Shown: positions 35,230-44,363 of the stretch, piece after piece | Layout: every line of letters starts with the position of its first letter | Position numbering within the stretch: the stretch's first letter is position 1 | DNA from: Chitinophagaceae bacterium | Lineage (GTDB): Bacteria > Bacteroidota > Bacteroidia > Chitinophagales > Chitinophagaceae | Length of the DNA stretch: 64,000 bases | Assembly (NCBI GenBank): GCA_947488765.1 | Contig: CANLAE010000001.1 | Span: 62,001 to 126,000 of the forward strand | Reading direction: 5' to 3' | Position numbers and translations under genes: made by a program | Notes under the pieces: generated by a model | Database searches by the model: none | What the model was told of the DNA's origin: nothing | Seen by the model: only the letters and a program-made list of their open reading frames with translations

Positions 35230-35285
35230 AATTTCGAAGTTAGTATTGAATTATACTTTATAATTAATTATTTTAGAAAAAATCA

Positions 35286-37136
35286 TTACATCAAACTTCC
35301 AGCACACAAGCACCACCAATCTATATTATTGCTTGCATGTGCCGAAATTGCTTGCGAAGGTCGAGTTAAAATTTCTTTTTTTAAGATGCCATTAGCGACC
35401 AGTTTTTGTTTAGCTACTTGCGTAAACGCTACTGTTTCGGGGTGTTGTGCCCATTGTGCTTGTGGTGGCTCAAAACCAATTTTATCCTTTCGCCAAACAA
35501 TCGATGAAGGCAATACATTGTTCATGCACAATCGTAACAAATGTTTGGTAAATCCATTTTGTATTTTCAATGATGATGGTAATGAGAAAATAAATGTTAC
35601 CAATTCATGACTTAAAAATGGTAGCCTTACTTCTCTTCCATGAGCCATACTATTTCTATCTGCATAACGCAATAAATCTTCCAAGCCCAATTGCATGGTA
35701 TCAAAATATAAAATGTCGTTCAGCTTTTCTACAGTGGGTTTATAGATTGTTTTTTTATTGGAAAAAGCTTCAATAAAATCTCGTTTCAACCATGGATTAT
35801 GTTGTTGCTGTTGCCAAACATTTTTTTCTAATTGCTTGCTTGATAAAGCCGGCAATATTGCAGCTGCATAATTTTTAATTCCCCACGTAACATTTATTCC
35901 ATGTTGTTTGGTATGATGTATTTCTGAACGAAGTGTTGTAAACTTTTTTTCAGCAATTAATTGTTGCCAGTACCAATGATAATATTTTGTATAACCCGCC
36001 AATGTTTCATCTGCTCCTTGTCCATCTAATAAAACCATTACCCCGTGCTGCTTTGCCAATTCGTACACTTTATATTGAGCATAAATACTACTTGATTGAA
36101 ACGGCTCTTCCTGATGGTACAACAACTTCTCAAAATCATCTATAAAATCAACTGCAGTTGGAGTAGTTGTATAATTTTCAACACTAAATTTTGCTGCTAC
36201 TTCATGAATGTATTTACTTTCATCTTTTTCAAAACCAGGGAATGTAGCAGAGAAAGTTTTTAGTTTAGAGTTTGAATTATTCAGTTTTGAAATAATCGCT
36301 ACAATGCTTGAACTGTCTAATCCTCCACTCAGCGAAGTGCCAACCGATACATCGCTTCTCAATCTTCTACTGACAGATTGTTGCAATAGTTCACCAAACT
36401 TTTCCTGTATTTCATGAATCTTGGTTATAGCTGTTTTTGATTCTTTATCAATATCCCAATACCGTTCTACATTGAGTTGTTTTGTAGTGGGTAAATAATA
36501 TAAATATGATGCTGCCGGCAACTTTGAAATGTTGTTGTAAAATGTAGTTGCCCCGGAAGTAGGATTACTTACAAATCCATGAGATACATAATTTATTAGT
36601 TGTGTGTTATTGATGGACTTGTCAATACCATTTGCCCATAAGGCTTTTATTTCACTGGCAAAAACAAATTGTTCATTATCGATGAAATAATAAAATGGTT
36701 TTTCACCAAAACGGTCTCTTGCTGCAAACAATTGTTGTGTTTGATTGTCCCAGATGGCAAATGCAAACATGCCGTCAAAGTATTGTAAACATTGATATTT
36801 GTAGCAATCGTATGCTGCAAGAATTACTTCAGTATCAGATGCGGATTTAAATTTGTATCCTTTTTGTTGCAAGGTCAATTTAAGCTCTAAGTAATTATAA
36901 ATTTCACCATTATACGTAATAGTGTAACGACCTAAATAATGCATAGGTTGTGCTGCATTATTGCTTAAATCAATTACAGATAATCTTCTGTGAGCGAAAC
37001 CAACTTGTTGTTGTTCATTGATGAAAAAGCCTTCACCATCCGGACCACGATGCTGCAATGCGTTTGCCATCAGTTGCAACTTTTGTTGTTGCACTAAGGA
37101 CGAGTTATTGGAAACAATGCCTGCAATACCGCACAT
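35286..37136 (-). CDS. asnB: Asparagine synthase (glutamine-hydrolysing)
   Basis: A 616-residue two-domain enzyme. The N-terminal class II glutaminase begins MCGIAGIVS with the nucleophile Cys2, and has HRRLSVIDLS, YNGEIYNY and SDTEVILAAYD. The C-terminal synthetase has the pyrophosphatase loop SLSGGLDSSS and LDGQGADETLAGY. Asn synthesis from Asp, Gln and ATP is the family reaction. The context of a glycosyltransferase and a polysaccharide deacetylase upstream also suits asparagine-synthase-like amidotransferases of polysaccharide loci (WbpS/exosortase type), so free Asn may not be the only product. Confidence 0.92.
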   Translation of the reverse strand: MCGIAGIVSNNSSLVQQQKLQLMANALQHRGPDGEGFFINEQQQVGFAHRRLSVIDLSNNAAQPMHYLGRYTITYNGEIYNYLELKLTLQQKGYKFKSASDTEVILAAYDCYKYQCLQYFDGMFAFAIWDNQTQQLFAARDRFGEKPFYYFIDNEQFVFASEIKALWANGIDKSINNTQLINYVSHGFVSNPTSGATTFYNNISKLPAASYLYYLPTTKQLNVERYWDIDKESKTAITKIHEIQEKFGELLQQSVSRRLRSDVSVGTSLSGGLDSSSIVAIISKLNNSNSKLKTFSATFPGFEKDESKYIHEVAAKFSVENYTTTPTAVDFIDDFEKLLYHQEEPFQSSSIYAQYKVYELAKQHGVMVLLDGQGADETLAGYTKYYHWYWQQLIAEKKFTTLRSEIHHTKQHGINVTWGIKNYAAAILPALSSKQLEKNVWQQQQHNPWLKRDFIEAFSNKKTIYKPTVEKLNDILYFDTMQLGLEDLLRYADRNSMAHGREVRLPFLSHELVTFIFSLPSSLKIQNGFTKHLLRLCMNNVLPSSIVWRKDKIGFEPPQAQWAQHPETVAFTQVAKQKLVANGILKKEILTRPSQAISAHASNNIDWWCLCAGSLM

Positions 37137-37183
37137 GATTTTAGTTTAGGATTTTAAAAAGGAAGAAGTACATTCTATCTGCC

Positions 37184-37747
37184 TTACAAACTAATTGGCA
37201 ATGTTGCTTTTACATCATCCCACAACATCAGCAAATTAGCTCCAGTTTTTGTTTCTTCGAAATACAATGTCAACGCTTCAATAGTTTCAGTATTTTTTTC
37301 AATAGAAATATCTGTTCGCAATAAATCTTTTTTACTATCGTAAATAAAACTACCCCATGCAAAATTATCTTTGTTTAAAATGATGGTCCATTTGTTTACC
37401 TGAGGGATACAGAATATTGTATATCTCCCCTTAGGAACAACCTTACCTGTAATTTTTACATTTTTAAAAAATTCAATTTCAGTTGCTTCATTGGCACCCA
37501 TACGCCACACTTCATTATACTTGATGATTCCATCAAAAATAATACGATTGCTTTTTTGCGGGCGACCATAAATGATTCTTGCAGTTAATGAAACATCTTT
37601 CATTTTCCCATTCATTTTTAATAATGGAAAATCTTTTGGCCAATAGCTCATATCCATTGGGCTTTTGTCTAATTCAGTTGGCTTTTGTTGTGCAATAATT
37701 ATAGTGGTAAATAAAATGGCGCAGGAAAACAAAATGGTTTTTTTCAT
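37184..37747 (-). CDS. DUF2911 family secreted protein
   Basis: A 187-residue protein with a signal peptide (MKKTILFSCAILFTTIIIAQQ). The mature part has the DUF2911 motifs: VSLTARIIYGRPQKSNRIIFDG, YNEVWRMGANEATEIEFFKNVKITGKVVPKGRYTIFCIPQVNKWTIILNKD. The family is common in Bacteroidota and of unknown function. It lies between the alpha/beta hydrolase and asnB on the same strand, with 32 and 47 nt gaps. Confidence 0.9.
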   Translation of the reverse strand: MKKTILFSCAILFTTIIIAQQKPTELDKSPMDMSYWPKDFPLLKMNGKMKDVSLTARIIYGRPQKSNRIIFDGIIKYNEVWRMGANEATEIEFFKNVKITGKVVPKGRYTIFCIPQVNKWTIILNKDNFAWGSFIYDSKKDLLRTDISIEKNTETIEALTLYFEETKTGANLLMLWDDVKATLPISL

Positions 37748-37779
37748 ATTATGATTTATGTATGCGAATATAATCCGTG

Positions 37780-38709
37780 TTAATGTTTATTAATAAAATT
37801 TACAATTGATTTTGCAAAATCCTGATTCAATGGCAATGAAGATTCGGTATAAGTTTTTCTGTTTTTATCTGCACAATCAGCAGTTGTACTTTTTAAGGTA
37901 TGTGTCATAAAATCAATCAACTTTATTTCACTTTTAGCATTGGCCTCATGAAGTTGTGTTGCTTGTTCTGTTTTTACTTGTACATCACATGTTCCCTGAA
38001 TGATAAGTACAGGAATAGTCAACTTTTTTATTTCTAGTGACGGATTGTATTGCAACCAGGAAATCATGTAGGGTTGCACACTTGGCCTGAACAAACTGTA
38101 TAAATATTTTGGAACGCTATCAACTAATTTTTTTTGATGAAGTTGTTCCATAATGGTTTTCACTTCTTCTCTTATTTTTTCGGGTTGTGTTTTTACTTGT
38201 TCATTGATAATTACATCTATTGATTGTGCAGCACCACTAATAGAAATATAACCTGCCGCATGAACGCTTTGTGCTGCAACCATTCCGATTAGTGAACCCT
38301 CGCTATGACCTGCAAAATATATTTTTTTATAGCCGAGGCTATCTTTCGCAAAATTGTAAATAGTAACGGCATCGCTGATGAAATCTTCAAACGTCATTTT
38401 GCTTTCATCCAAAACCAATAATTTGCTTTTTGCAATGCCTCTTTTATCGTAACGAATACTTGCAATGTTCGCTTTGTTTAAAGTATCAGCGATTAGTTGA
38501 TATGTATTACATTTTACTCCCAATGGGTTATTGCCATTTCTGTCTGTTGGTCCGGAACCTGCAATGATGATTACTAATTTTTTTGATTTTTCAGGCTGAT
38601 TGAAAGTGCCTTCAATATTGCCACCATTGATTGCGATAGCTATATTTCTTTTTTGTGCATTTATGAAAAGCGAAGTTGCTAATAGTAAAATGCAAAACAG
38701 TTTTTTCAT
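37780..38709 (-). CDS. Secreted alpha/beta hydrolase
   Basis: A 309-residue protein with a signal peptide (to about 18). It has the alpha/beta-hydrolase fold: LVIIIAGSGPTDRNGNN (oxyanion region), RYDKRGIAKSK, the nucleophile elbow FAGHSEGSLIG, the acid strand VLIIQGTCDVQVK, and a C-terminal MTHTLK with the His. It is similar to acyl-CoA thioester/dienelactone-type hydrolases with the SGPTDRNGN motif; the substrate is unknown. It is 7 nt downstream of the deacetylase gene. Confidence 0.88.
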   Translation of the reverse strand: MKKLFCILLLATSLFINAQKRNIAIAINGGNIEGTFNQPEKSKKLVIIIAGSGPTDRNGNNPLGVKCNTYQLIADTLNKANIASIRYDKRGIAKSKLLVLDESKMTFEDFISDAVTIYNFAKDSLGYKKIYFAGHSEGSLIGMVAAQSVHAAGYISISGAAQSIDVIINEQVKTQPEKIREEVKTIMEQLHQKKLVDSVPKYLYSLFRPSVQPYMISWLQYNPSLEIKKLTIPVLIIQGTCDVQVKTEQATQLHEANAKSEIKLIDFMTHTLKSTTADCADKNRKTYTESSLPLNQDFAKSIVNFINKH

Positions 38710-38716
38710 AAACCAA

Positions 38717-39484
38717 TTAATTATTTGAAAGAAAATTTTCGATAGTTGTAAATGTTGCTTCTTGTTTTAAATCTGTAATTAAACGATGTAACCTTTCTTG
38801 CAAACCTATTCCACACAAACGTTTTACATAATTGGGCAAATTATAATGATTGATTTCAGTAAATTCCCATGGATGAAAATACAAACAGATATAGCCATCT
38901 TTTCTCAATGTTTGCAAAGCTAATTTTTTAAACAAACTGTAAGGATAATTTTTAAATCCCAACCAAAACAAAGGCAATCGCAAATTCGGAGAAACACTTG
39001 CCGGCAAACGAATCATGCCTTCGTCCATATATTTTGTACGGGGCAAATGAAAGTTGTTGTACCTGCCCGGCAACCATGTTGGATTAATAGACGAATCGTA
39101 CGTGTAGCCTGCTTTTATTACCTCTTCCATGGCTACGTAACGCATACGAGGCATGCGCAGACCTGTTACTTTTTTCCCTGAAATTTTTTCTAAAGTAATT
39201 TTCGATTGCAACAAATCTTCATTCTTAAAAGCAGAATGATAAAAAGTATGAGAAGCTATTTCATGATGCTTGCCAAGTTGTTGTATTGCTTCAGGAAAAT
39301 ACAATGCAAAATTTGCAGTAGTAAATAAGGTAGTTGCAATTTGATGTTCCTGTAAAATTGGCAACAATGCATCTAGACCTTCTTTACCTTTTTGCATTTG
39401 TTCATTTGCATCAATATTAAAATTATATTCTAATGGAATATCAAACTCTTCTACATCAAAACTCATCAGCACCAATGGGTTCAT
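38717..39484 (-). CDS. Polysaccharide deacetylase family protein
   Basis: A 255-residue NodB-fold protein. The metal and catalytic motifs are MSFDVEEFDIP (Asp) and IASHTFYHSAF (HxxxH), with GLRMPRMRY (motif 3), and a conserved LYFHPWEF at the C-terminal side (motif 5, His). It has no signal peptide, so it probably acts in the cytoplasm or is of the PuuE/DRGGP group (DUF3473-type, as in exopolysaccharide systems). Its ATG overlaps the upstream glycosyltransferase stop by 4 nt, a strong sign of translational coupling. Confidence 0.88.
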   Translation of the reverse strand: MNPLVLMSFDVEEFDIPLEYNFNIDANEQMQKGKEGLDALLPILQEHQIATTLFTTANFALYFPEAIQQLGKHHEIASHTFYHSAFKNEDLLQSKITLEKISGKKVTGLRMPRMRYVAMEEVIKAGYTYDSSINPTWLPGRYNNFHLPRTKYMDEGMIRLPASVSPNLRLPLFWLGFKNYPYSLFKKLALQTLRKDGYICLYFHPWEFTEINHYNLPNYVKRLCGIGLQERLHRLITDLKQEATFTTIENFLSNN

Positions 39485-40407
39485 GATAGATTACTTTCTT
39501 TAATGACGTAATGTGGTCTCTGTTTGCTTTGTATAAATAATTTGCCAAGATACATTCCAATAATTCCCAAAATCATTAATTGCAAACCACCAAAAAAGGC
39601 AATCGTTACAATTACAGAAGCCCATCCATTAATGGTATGTCCAAAATACATGCTGTACAACACATAAGGAATGTACAATAATGATAACAGTGAAAAAGTA
39701 AAGCCCAGATAAATAGCAATGCTCAAGGGTTTTATACTGAATGATGTAATGCCTCTCAATGCAAGCTGCATCATTTTTTTATAGGTGTATTTGCTTTCTC
39801 CATATTTACGTTCTGCCGGCTCGTATTCAATTCCCACTTGTGTAAAGCCAATCCATTTTACTAGGCCTCGCCAAAACAAATCCATTTCGCTGAAAGTTCT
39901 GCAAATATCAACCACACGTTTATCCATTAATCTAAAATCTGCTGTGCCTGCTTCGAGTTCTATATCGCTCAATCGGTTCATCAGTCCATAAAACATATTA
40001 CTTGTTTTACGTTTCATCATTGGTATTTCCTGATGGTCTTTTCTTATCGTATAAACAATATCATTACCAGCTTCCCAATGTTTAATTAATTCGGGTAATA
40101 ATGTTGGCGGATGTTGCAAATCGCCATCCATGGTAATTACTGCATCTGCGTTGCTTGTATCTAATCCAGCTTTTAATGCATTTTGATGTCCAAAGTTTCT
40201 CGATAAAGAAATATAAAAAATATTGTTGCGTTGTTGTGCTTCTTCTTTCAACACATCTTTAGTACCGTCGTTGCTGCCATCATCAACAAACGTAATGGAG
40301 TATTGATAAGGCAATGCATCCATTTCGGTACACAGTTGATTTATGATCAACGGTACATTTCCTTTTTCATTACAAACAGGAATAACAATGGCAATTTTTT
40401 TATTCAT
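39481..40407 (-). CDS. Glycosyltransferase family 2, DPM1/GtrB-like
   Basis: A 308-residue GT-A enzyme: IAIVIPVCNEKGNVPLIINQL at the start, FVDDGSNDGT, and the DxD-type DGDLQHPPTLLP. Then comes the C-terminal motif GLVKWIGFTQVGIEYEPAERKYGESKY, and two transmembrane helices. This is the pattern of dolichyl/undecaprenyl-phosphate sugar transferases (GtrB, DPM1-like), which load a sugar on a lipid carrier at the inner membrane. It leads a same-strand series with the deacetylase and may supply a modified glycan; the sugar is unknown. A perfect 11-bp inverted repeat lies upstream. Confidence 0.93.
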   Translation of the reverse strand: MNKKIAIVIPVCNEKGNVPLIINQLCTEMDALPYQYSITFVDDGSNDGTKDVLKEEAQQRNNIFYISLSRNFGHQNALKAGLDTSNADAVITMDGDLQHPPTLLPELIKHWEAGNDIVYTIRKDHQEIPMMKRKTSNMFYGLMNRLSDIELEAGTADFRLMDKRVVDICRTFSEMDLFWRGLVKWIGFTQVGIEYEPAERKYGESKYTYKKMMQLALRGITSFSIKPLSIAIYLGFTFSLLSLLYIPYVLYSMYFGHTINGWASVIVTIAFFGGLQLMILGIIGMYLGKLFIQSKQRPHYVIKESNLS

Positions 40408-40451
40408 ATCGGAACTTACCTGTTTTTATTTGTTGACGGTATTTTGATAGT

Positions 40452-40487
40452 AACTATTGTATAAAGACAAACACAAATACAATAGTT
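40452..40487. promoter_or_regulatory. Perfect 11-bp inverted repeat upstream of the glycosyltransferase
   Basis: AACTATTGTAT (40452-40462) and ATACAATAGTT (40477-40487) are exact complements separated by 14 nt, in the divergent spacer 40408-40631. No T-tract follows. It could be an operator or an mRNA hairpin in the 5' UTR of the minus-strand gene. Confidence 0.5.
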
Positions 40488-40563
40488 TAAGCGAAAATAG
40501 AACAATTCGCCGCTTATAAATACGATATAGCGAAGGTTTAATTTTTTGGTGCGTTAAAAAAAT

Positions 40564-40571
40564 TACATTTG
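40564..40571 (+). promoter_or_regulatory. -7 promoter element of the deoxyhypusine-synthase-like gene
   Basis: TACATTTG is a perfect match to TAnnTTTG, inside TTACATTTGCAC which is also found at both carB promoters. The start codon is 60 nt downstream, giving a 5' UTR of about 55 nt. Confidence 0.6.
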
Positions 40572-40631
40572 CACCCGAAAAGTTTTTATCCCTTAAAAAC
40601 CAAATTTTAACGAATACCAATACCAATTATT

Positions 40632-41606
40632 ATGATTAAAGGACCTGTATCACAGTTTATCGAACATCATTATCGTCATTTCAATGCTGCGGCATTGGTA
40701 GATGCAGCGAAAGGTTATGAAACACATTTATTAGATGGCGGGAAAATGATGGTAACCCTTGCAGGTGCTATGAGTACAGCAGAATTGGGTATTTCATTTG
40801 CCGAAATGATTCGTCAGGGTAAAGTAGATATCATCAGTTGTACAGGTGCTAACTTAGAAGAAGATGTGATGAACTTAGTAGCACATACACATTATAAACG
40901 TGTGCCTAATTACCGTGATTTAACGCCACAAGACGAGTGGGATTTGTTAGAAAATCATTACAACCGTGTTACAGATACTTGTATTCCCGAAGAAGAGGCA
41001 TTCAGAAGATTACAAAAGCATTTGGTACAACAATGGAAAGATGCTGAAGCAAATGGAGAAAGATATTTTCCGCATGAATTTTTGTACAAAACAGTTTTAA
41101 GCGGCGATTTGAAACAGTATTATGAAATTGATCCTAAAAACAGCTGGATTGTAGCTGCTGCCGAAAAAAATATTCCAATTGTAGTGCCGGGTTGGGAAGA
41201 CAGCACAACGGGCAACATTTTTGCGAGTTATGTAATTAAAGGCGAATTGAAAGCAAGCACCGTAAAAAGTGGTATTGAATACATGGTATGGCTAACTGAA
41301 TGGTATAGAGCAAACAGTAGCGGAAAAGGTGTTGGATTTTTTCAGATTGGCGGTGGTATAGCCGGAGATTTTCCCATTTGCGTTGTGCCAATGATGTACC
41401 AGGATTTAGAGTGGCATGATGTGCCGTTTTGGAGTTATTTCTGTCAAATAAGCGACAGCACTACTTCTTACGGTTCTTATTCGGGTGCAGTGCCTAATGA
41501 AAAAATTACTTGGGGCAAATTAGATATTGCTACACCCAAGTTTATTGTAGAAAGTGATGCTACGATTGTTGCACCATTGATTTTTGCATGGATTTTGGGT
41601 TGGTAA
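40632..41606 (+). CDS. Deoxyhypusine-synthase-like protein (candidate polyamine synthase)
   Basis: A 324-residue homologue of deoxyhypusine synthase: VTLAGAMSTAELGISFAEMIRQGKVDIISCTGANLEED near the start, VGFFQIGGGIAGDFPICV, and the catalytic Lys in ITWGKLDI (residue ~296, equivalent to Lys329 of the human enzyme). Bacteria lack eIF5A, so the usual substrate is absent; characterised bacterial relatives make homospermidine or other polyamines using NAD+ and spermidine or putrescine/agmatine. That role is inference here. No other polyamine gene is adjacent. It has its own promoter and is followed by a hairpin. Confidence 0.9.
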   Translation: MIKGPVSQFIEHHYRHFNAAALVDAAKGYETHLLDGGKMMVTLAGAMSTAELGISFAEMIRQGKVDIISCTGANLEEDVMNLVAHTHYKRVPNYRDLTPQDEWDLLENHYNRVTDTCIPEEEAFRRLQKHLVQQWKDAEANGERYFPHEFLYKTVLSGDLKQYYEIDPKNSWIVAAAEKNIPIVVPGWEDSTTGNIFASYVIKGELKASTVKSGIEYMVWLTEWYRANSSGKGVGFFQIGGGIAGDFPICVVPMMYQDLEWHDVPFWSYFCQISDSTTSYGSYSGAVPNEKITWGKLDIATPKFIVESDATIVAPLIFAWILGW

Positions 41607-41613
41607 TTTTTTG

Positions 41614-41638
41614 TTACATTGAGCTTGTCGAAATGTAA
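41614..41638 (+). repeat. Hairpin with TTGAGCTTGTCGAA core
   Basis: TTACATT (41614-41620) and AATGTAA (41632-41638) pair around GAGCTTGTCGA. I recall this core from intergenic hairpins of many Bacteroidota genomes, often with variable stem sequences, suggesting an interspersed repeat. It directly follows the deoxyhypusine-synthase-like gene and might end its transcript, though no T-run follows. Confidence 0.5.
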
Positions 41639-41701
41639 TTGATGATTTTGCCAGTTGTAAAAATTAACATACAGAAAATTTTTTTTAGACCCAACATCTG
41701 C

Positions 41702-41709
41702 TAATTTTG
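41702..41709 (+). promoter_or_regulatory. -7 promoter element of the lipocalin-like gene
   Basis: TAATTTTG matches TAnnTTTG perfectly, 17 nt before the ATG at 41727. Confidence 0.5.
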
Positions 41710-41726
41710 AATTATAAAAATAAATT

Positions 41727-42218
41727 ATGAAAAAAATCTTGCTTTCTTTAGTATTAATGGTTGCAGTATTTGCAACGAATGCACAAACAAAAGTTTCTAA
41801 AACTACCATAGTTGGAAAATGGAGTTTAGCTGCAATGGATATTGATGGTATGTTATTTTATGATATTGACAAAGATTCATTGTCTTTAGGTTCAGCTATT
41901 ATGACGCAATTGGCTGCAGCAGGGCAAGACAGCGCAGGTGCTGTTGATATGATGAAAGGACAATTGGGTGCAGTAAAAGAGTTGGGTTTTGAGTTTTTAG
42001 CTGATGGCACATTTAAAGCAAATGGCGGACCACAAGGCTCAGAAGGTGGAACATACTCTATTGATGAAGCTACCGAAACTATCACTATGACCAACAAAAA
42101 ATCAGGCGACAAAAAAGAAATTGTTACTTCTTTTAAAGATGGGAAATTAGTGTTCAATATTCCTGCAGAAGGACCGGGTCCTAAGCAAGTATTGTACTTA
42201 AAAGTTTCAAAAGATTAA
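41727..42218 (+). CDS. Lipocalin-like secreted protein
   Basis: A 163-residue protein with a signal peptide (MKKILLSLVLMVAVFATNAQT). The mature part starts with the lipocalin-like motif TTIVGKWSLAAMD and continues with beta strands (LGFEFLADGTFKANGG; GGTYSIDEATETITMTNKK; KEIVTSFKDGKLVFNIP), as in the Bacteroidota lipocalin-like families. It is probably periplasmic or outer-membrane-associated; ligand unknown. The central stretch (about 50-80) is Ala/Gly/Asp-rich and not part of the barrel. A strong bidirectional terminator follows. Confidence 0.8.
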   Translation: MKKILLSLVLMVAVFATNAQTKVSKTTIVGKWSLAAMDIDGMLFYDIDKDSLSLGSAIMTQLAAAGQDSAGAVDMMKGQLGAVKELGFEFLADGTFKANGGPQGSEGGTYSIDEATETITMTNKKSGDKKEIVTSFKDGKLVFNIPAEGPGPKQVLYLKVSKD

Positions 42219-42233
42219 TACAAACTTATAGAT

Positions 42234-42273
42234 AAAAAAAGCCCAACTGATTCAATCGGTTGGGCTTTTTTTT
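42234..42273. terminator. Strong bidirectional intrinsic terminator
   Basis: A7-GCCCAAC and GTTGGGC-T8 (42234-42273) form a GC-rich stem with A- and T-runs on either side. It serves both the lipocalin-like gene and the convergent acyl-CoA ligase gene. Confidence 0.9.
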
Positions 42274-42293
42274 AGGGGAGATTTATTTCACAA

Positions 42294-44087
42294 TTAGCTA
42301 TACATTTTTTCAATGACGTCTTTCAGTTTATCCATCACTACTTTTCTTTTTACGCTAAGCTTTGGTGTCATTTCTCCTGTTTCAACTGTCCATTCGTTGG
42401 GTAATAATTCAATTTTTTTCACCTGCTCTACATGATTGAACAATTGATTGAATTCTGTAACAATTGTATTAAACAATTCCAACACTTTGGGTTCTTGTAT
42501 GGCAGCGGTGTTGGTGGTAAATGGTATGCCTTGTGTTTTCATCCAATCTTTTAGCGTAGCAAAAGAAGGCACAATTAATGCGGCTACAAATTTTTTATCG
42601 GCGCCTACAACAATTACTTGCTCAATAAAAGCACTTTCTTTTAATTTGTTTTCTATAGGTTGCGGGGCAACATATTTTCCGCCACTTGTTTTAAACAATT
42701 CTTTTTTGCGGTCGGTAATTTTCAAATATTTATTGTCTACCCAAATGCCAATATCGCCGGTGTGTAACCAGCCGTCTTTCAACACTTCAGCTGTTAAATC
42801 GGGGCGTTTGTAATAGCCATCCATTACGGTTGGTCCTTTTACCAAAATCTCTCCATCTTCAGCAAGCTTTACTTCAAGCCCGTTCATTGGTGGTCCTACG
42901 GTACCGTATTTGCTGCCGCCTTTTTCTCTTCTGTTAACAGAAATAACTGGGCTGTTTTCTGTTGGTCCGTATCCTTCGTACACAGGGATTCCTGCGCCAT
43001 TAAAAATGCGTAATAGTTTTTCCTGACAAGCTGCACCACCGGTAATGATAAAGTTGATGTGACCGCCCAATCCTTCTTTCCACTTTACAAAAACCAATTT
43101 TCGGGCAATTGCCAATTGAAGATTATAGAAGAAACCACCATCTACCAAATTATCATATTTTTCAGCTAGTGCTACACTCCAGAAAAATAATTTTCTTTTA
43201 ATCCCGGTGAGTTCATTGCCTTTCAGCATGATTTTTTCATATACTTTTTCCAACAATCGAGGCACGGTGCTAAAACCATCGGGTTGTACTTCTTTTAAAT
43301 TATCGGCAATTGTCTCCATGCTTTCGGCGTAATAAATACTGATGCCGCTGTACATATAAATGTAGCTTGCTACTTTTTCAAAAATGTGGTTCAGTGGCAA
43401 GAAACTCAACACTTTACTTTGCGGATTGTCTGCAAAAGGAAAACTTGCTTTGGCAAGAAATACACAGCTTACAATATTGGTATGGCTTAATACCACTCCT
43501 TTCGGAACGCCTGTTGTGCCTGATGTGTAGATGATGGTAGCGGTGTGTGATGTAGGAATTCCTTTTTTTATTTCGGCTACTTTTTCTAAAGAAGCAGCAT
43601 CTGCGAGTTCAATTACTTTGGTGTAATGATCGGCATTTTCTACTTCATCAAACGTATAAATATTTTGAAGAGACGGAACATTTTTTTTGATGTTGTTTAC
43701 TTTTTCATACAAAGTAGCATCACCAGTAAATATGTATTTAACTTGTGCATCATTTAAAATAAATTCCAGTTCCAAAGGATTTGTGGTTGGATAAATAGGT
43801 ACAAATACTGCACCTAATTGCTGAACAGCAAAATCGGCAAACAACCACTCGGGGCGGTTGGCACTGATGATGGCAACTTTATCACTGCCTTCTGCTGTAC
43901 AATCGTTGCAACGAACCCCCAATTTATAAAGTCCTGCAGATAATTTATTTACGGTATCTGCTACTTCGGTTGTACTATGGTGTTGCCAAATGCCTTTCAC
44001 TTTTGCATTCAACATATCACTTTTTGGAAATTTGTCCAGTTGATATTCCAACACATCAAACAATCTGAAATTTGGATAGTCTGCCAT
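42294..44087 (-). CDS. Long-chain fatty-acid-CoA ligase (AMP-forming)
   Basis: The 597-residue product has the adenylate-forming enzyme motifs: ATIIYTSGTTGVPKGVVLSH (P-loop, cut here to its core), FLPLNHIFEK, GGAACQEKLL, YEGYGPTENSPVIS, GWLHTGDIG and the hinge KITDRKKELFKTSGGKYVAPQPIE. This is the FAA1/FadD15-like long-chain group, slightly short of 600 residues. It activates fatty acids to acyl-CoA for degradation or lipid synthesis, at the inner membrane face. It stands alone, between the terminator and the Nfu gene. Confidence 0.93.
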   Translation of the reverse strand: MADYPNFRLFDVLEYQLDKFPKSDMLNAKVKGIWQHHSTTEVADTVNKLSAGLYKLGVRCNDCTAEGSDKVAIISANRPEWLFADFAVQQLGAVFVPIYPTTNPLELEFILNDAQVKYIFTGDATLYEKVNNIKKNVPSLQNIYTFDEVENADHYTKVIELADAASLEKVAEIKKGIPTSHTATIIYTSGTTGVPKGVVLSHTNIVSCVFLAKASFPFADNPQSKVLSFLPLNHIFEKVASYIYMYSGISIYYAESMETIADNLKEVQPDGFSTVPRLLEKVYEKIMLKGNELTGIKRKLFFWSVALAEKYDNLVDGGFFYNLQLAIARKLVFVKWKEGLGGHINFIITGGAACQEKLLRIFNGAGIPVYEGYGPTENSPVISVNRREKGGSKYGTVGPPMNGLEVKLAEDGEILVKGPTVMDGYYKRPDLTAEVLKDGWLHTGDIGIWVDNKYLKITDRKKELFKTSGGKYVAPQPIENKLKESAFIEQVIVVGADKKFVAALIVPSFATLKDWMKTQGIPFTTNTAAIQEPKVLELFNTIVTEFNQLFNHVEQVKKIELLPNEWTVETGEMTPKLSVKRKVVMDKLKDVIEKMYS

Positions 44088-44363
44088 ACGATTTAAATTA
44101 AAATGATACTACAAATACAGTAAAACTTGATTGTCTATCATCCTTTTGTGTATTGGGATGTGGTATAAACAAGCAAATTCGTGTTACAAAATAAACAATT
44201 ACAACCAAATAAAAATCTTTTGGTGTTAACCAATTTATTTTGGAAATGCTAATATACAAAGCGTTGCAGCAAGATTTAAGTTTCGATAAACGAAAAAGCA
44301 AATAAAACTTGCCCTGTAAACTGAAGCAATTGTTTACTTTCGTGTACAATTAAATGTACGATC

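Noticed and set aside
40426-40626. 66-codon minus-strand frame in the divergent spacer
   Set aside because: It covers the inverted repeat and the -7 box of the opposite gene, with no family features.
44098-44349. 83-codon minus-strand frame between the acyl-CoA ligase and Nfu genes
   Set aside because: Low-complexity hydrophobic composition, no recognisable motif, and it overlaps likely promoters of both neighbours.
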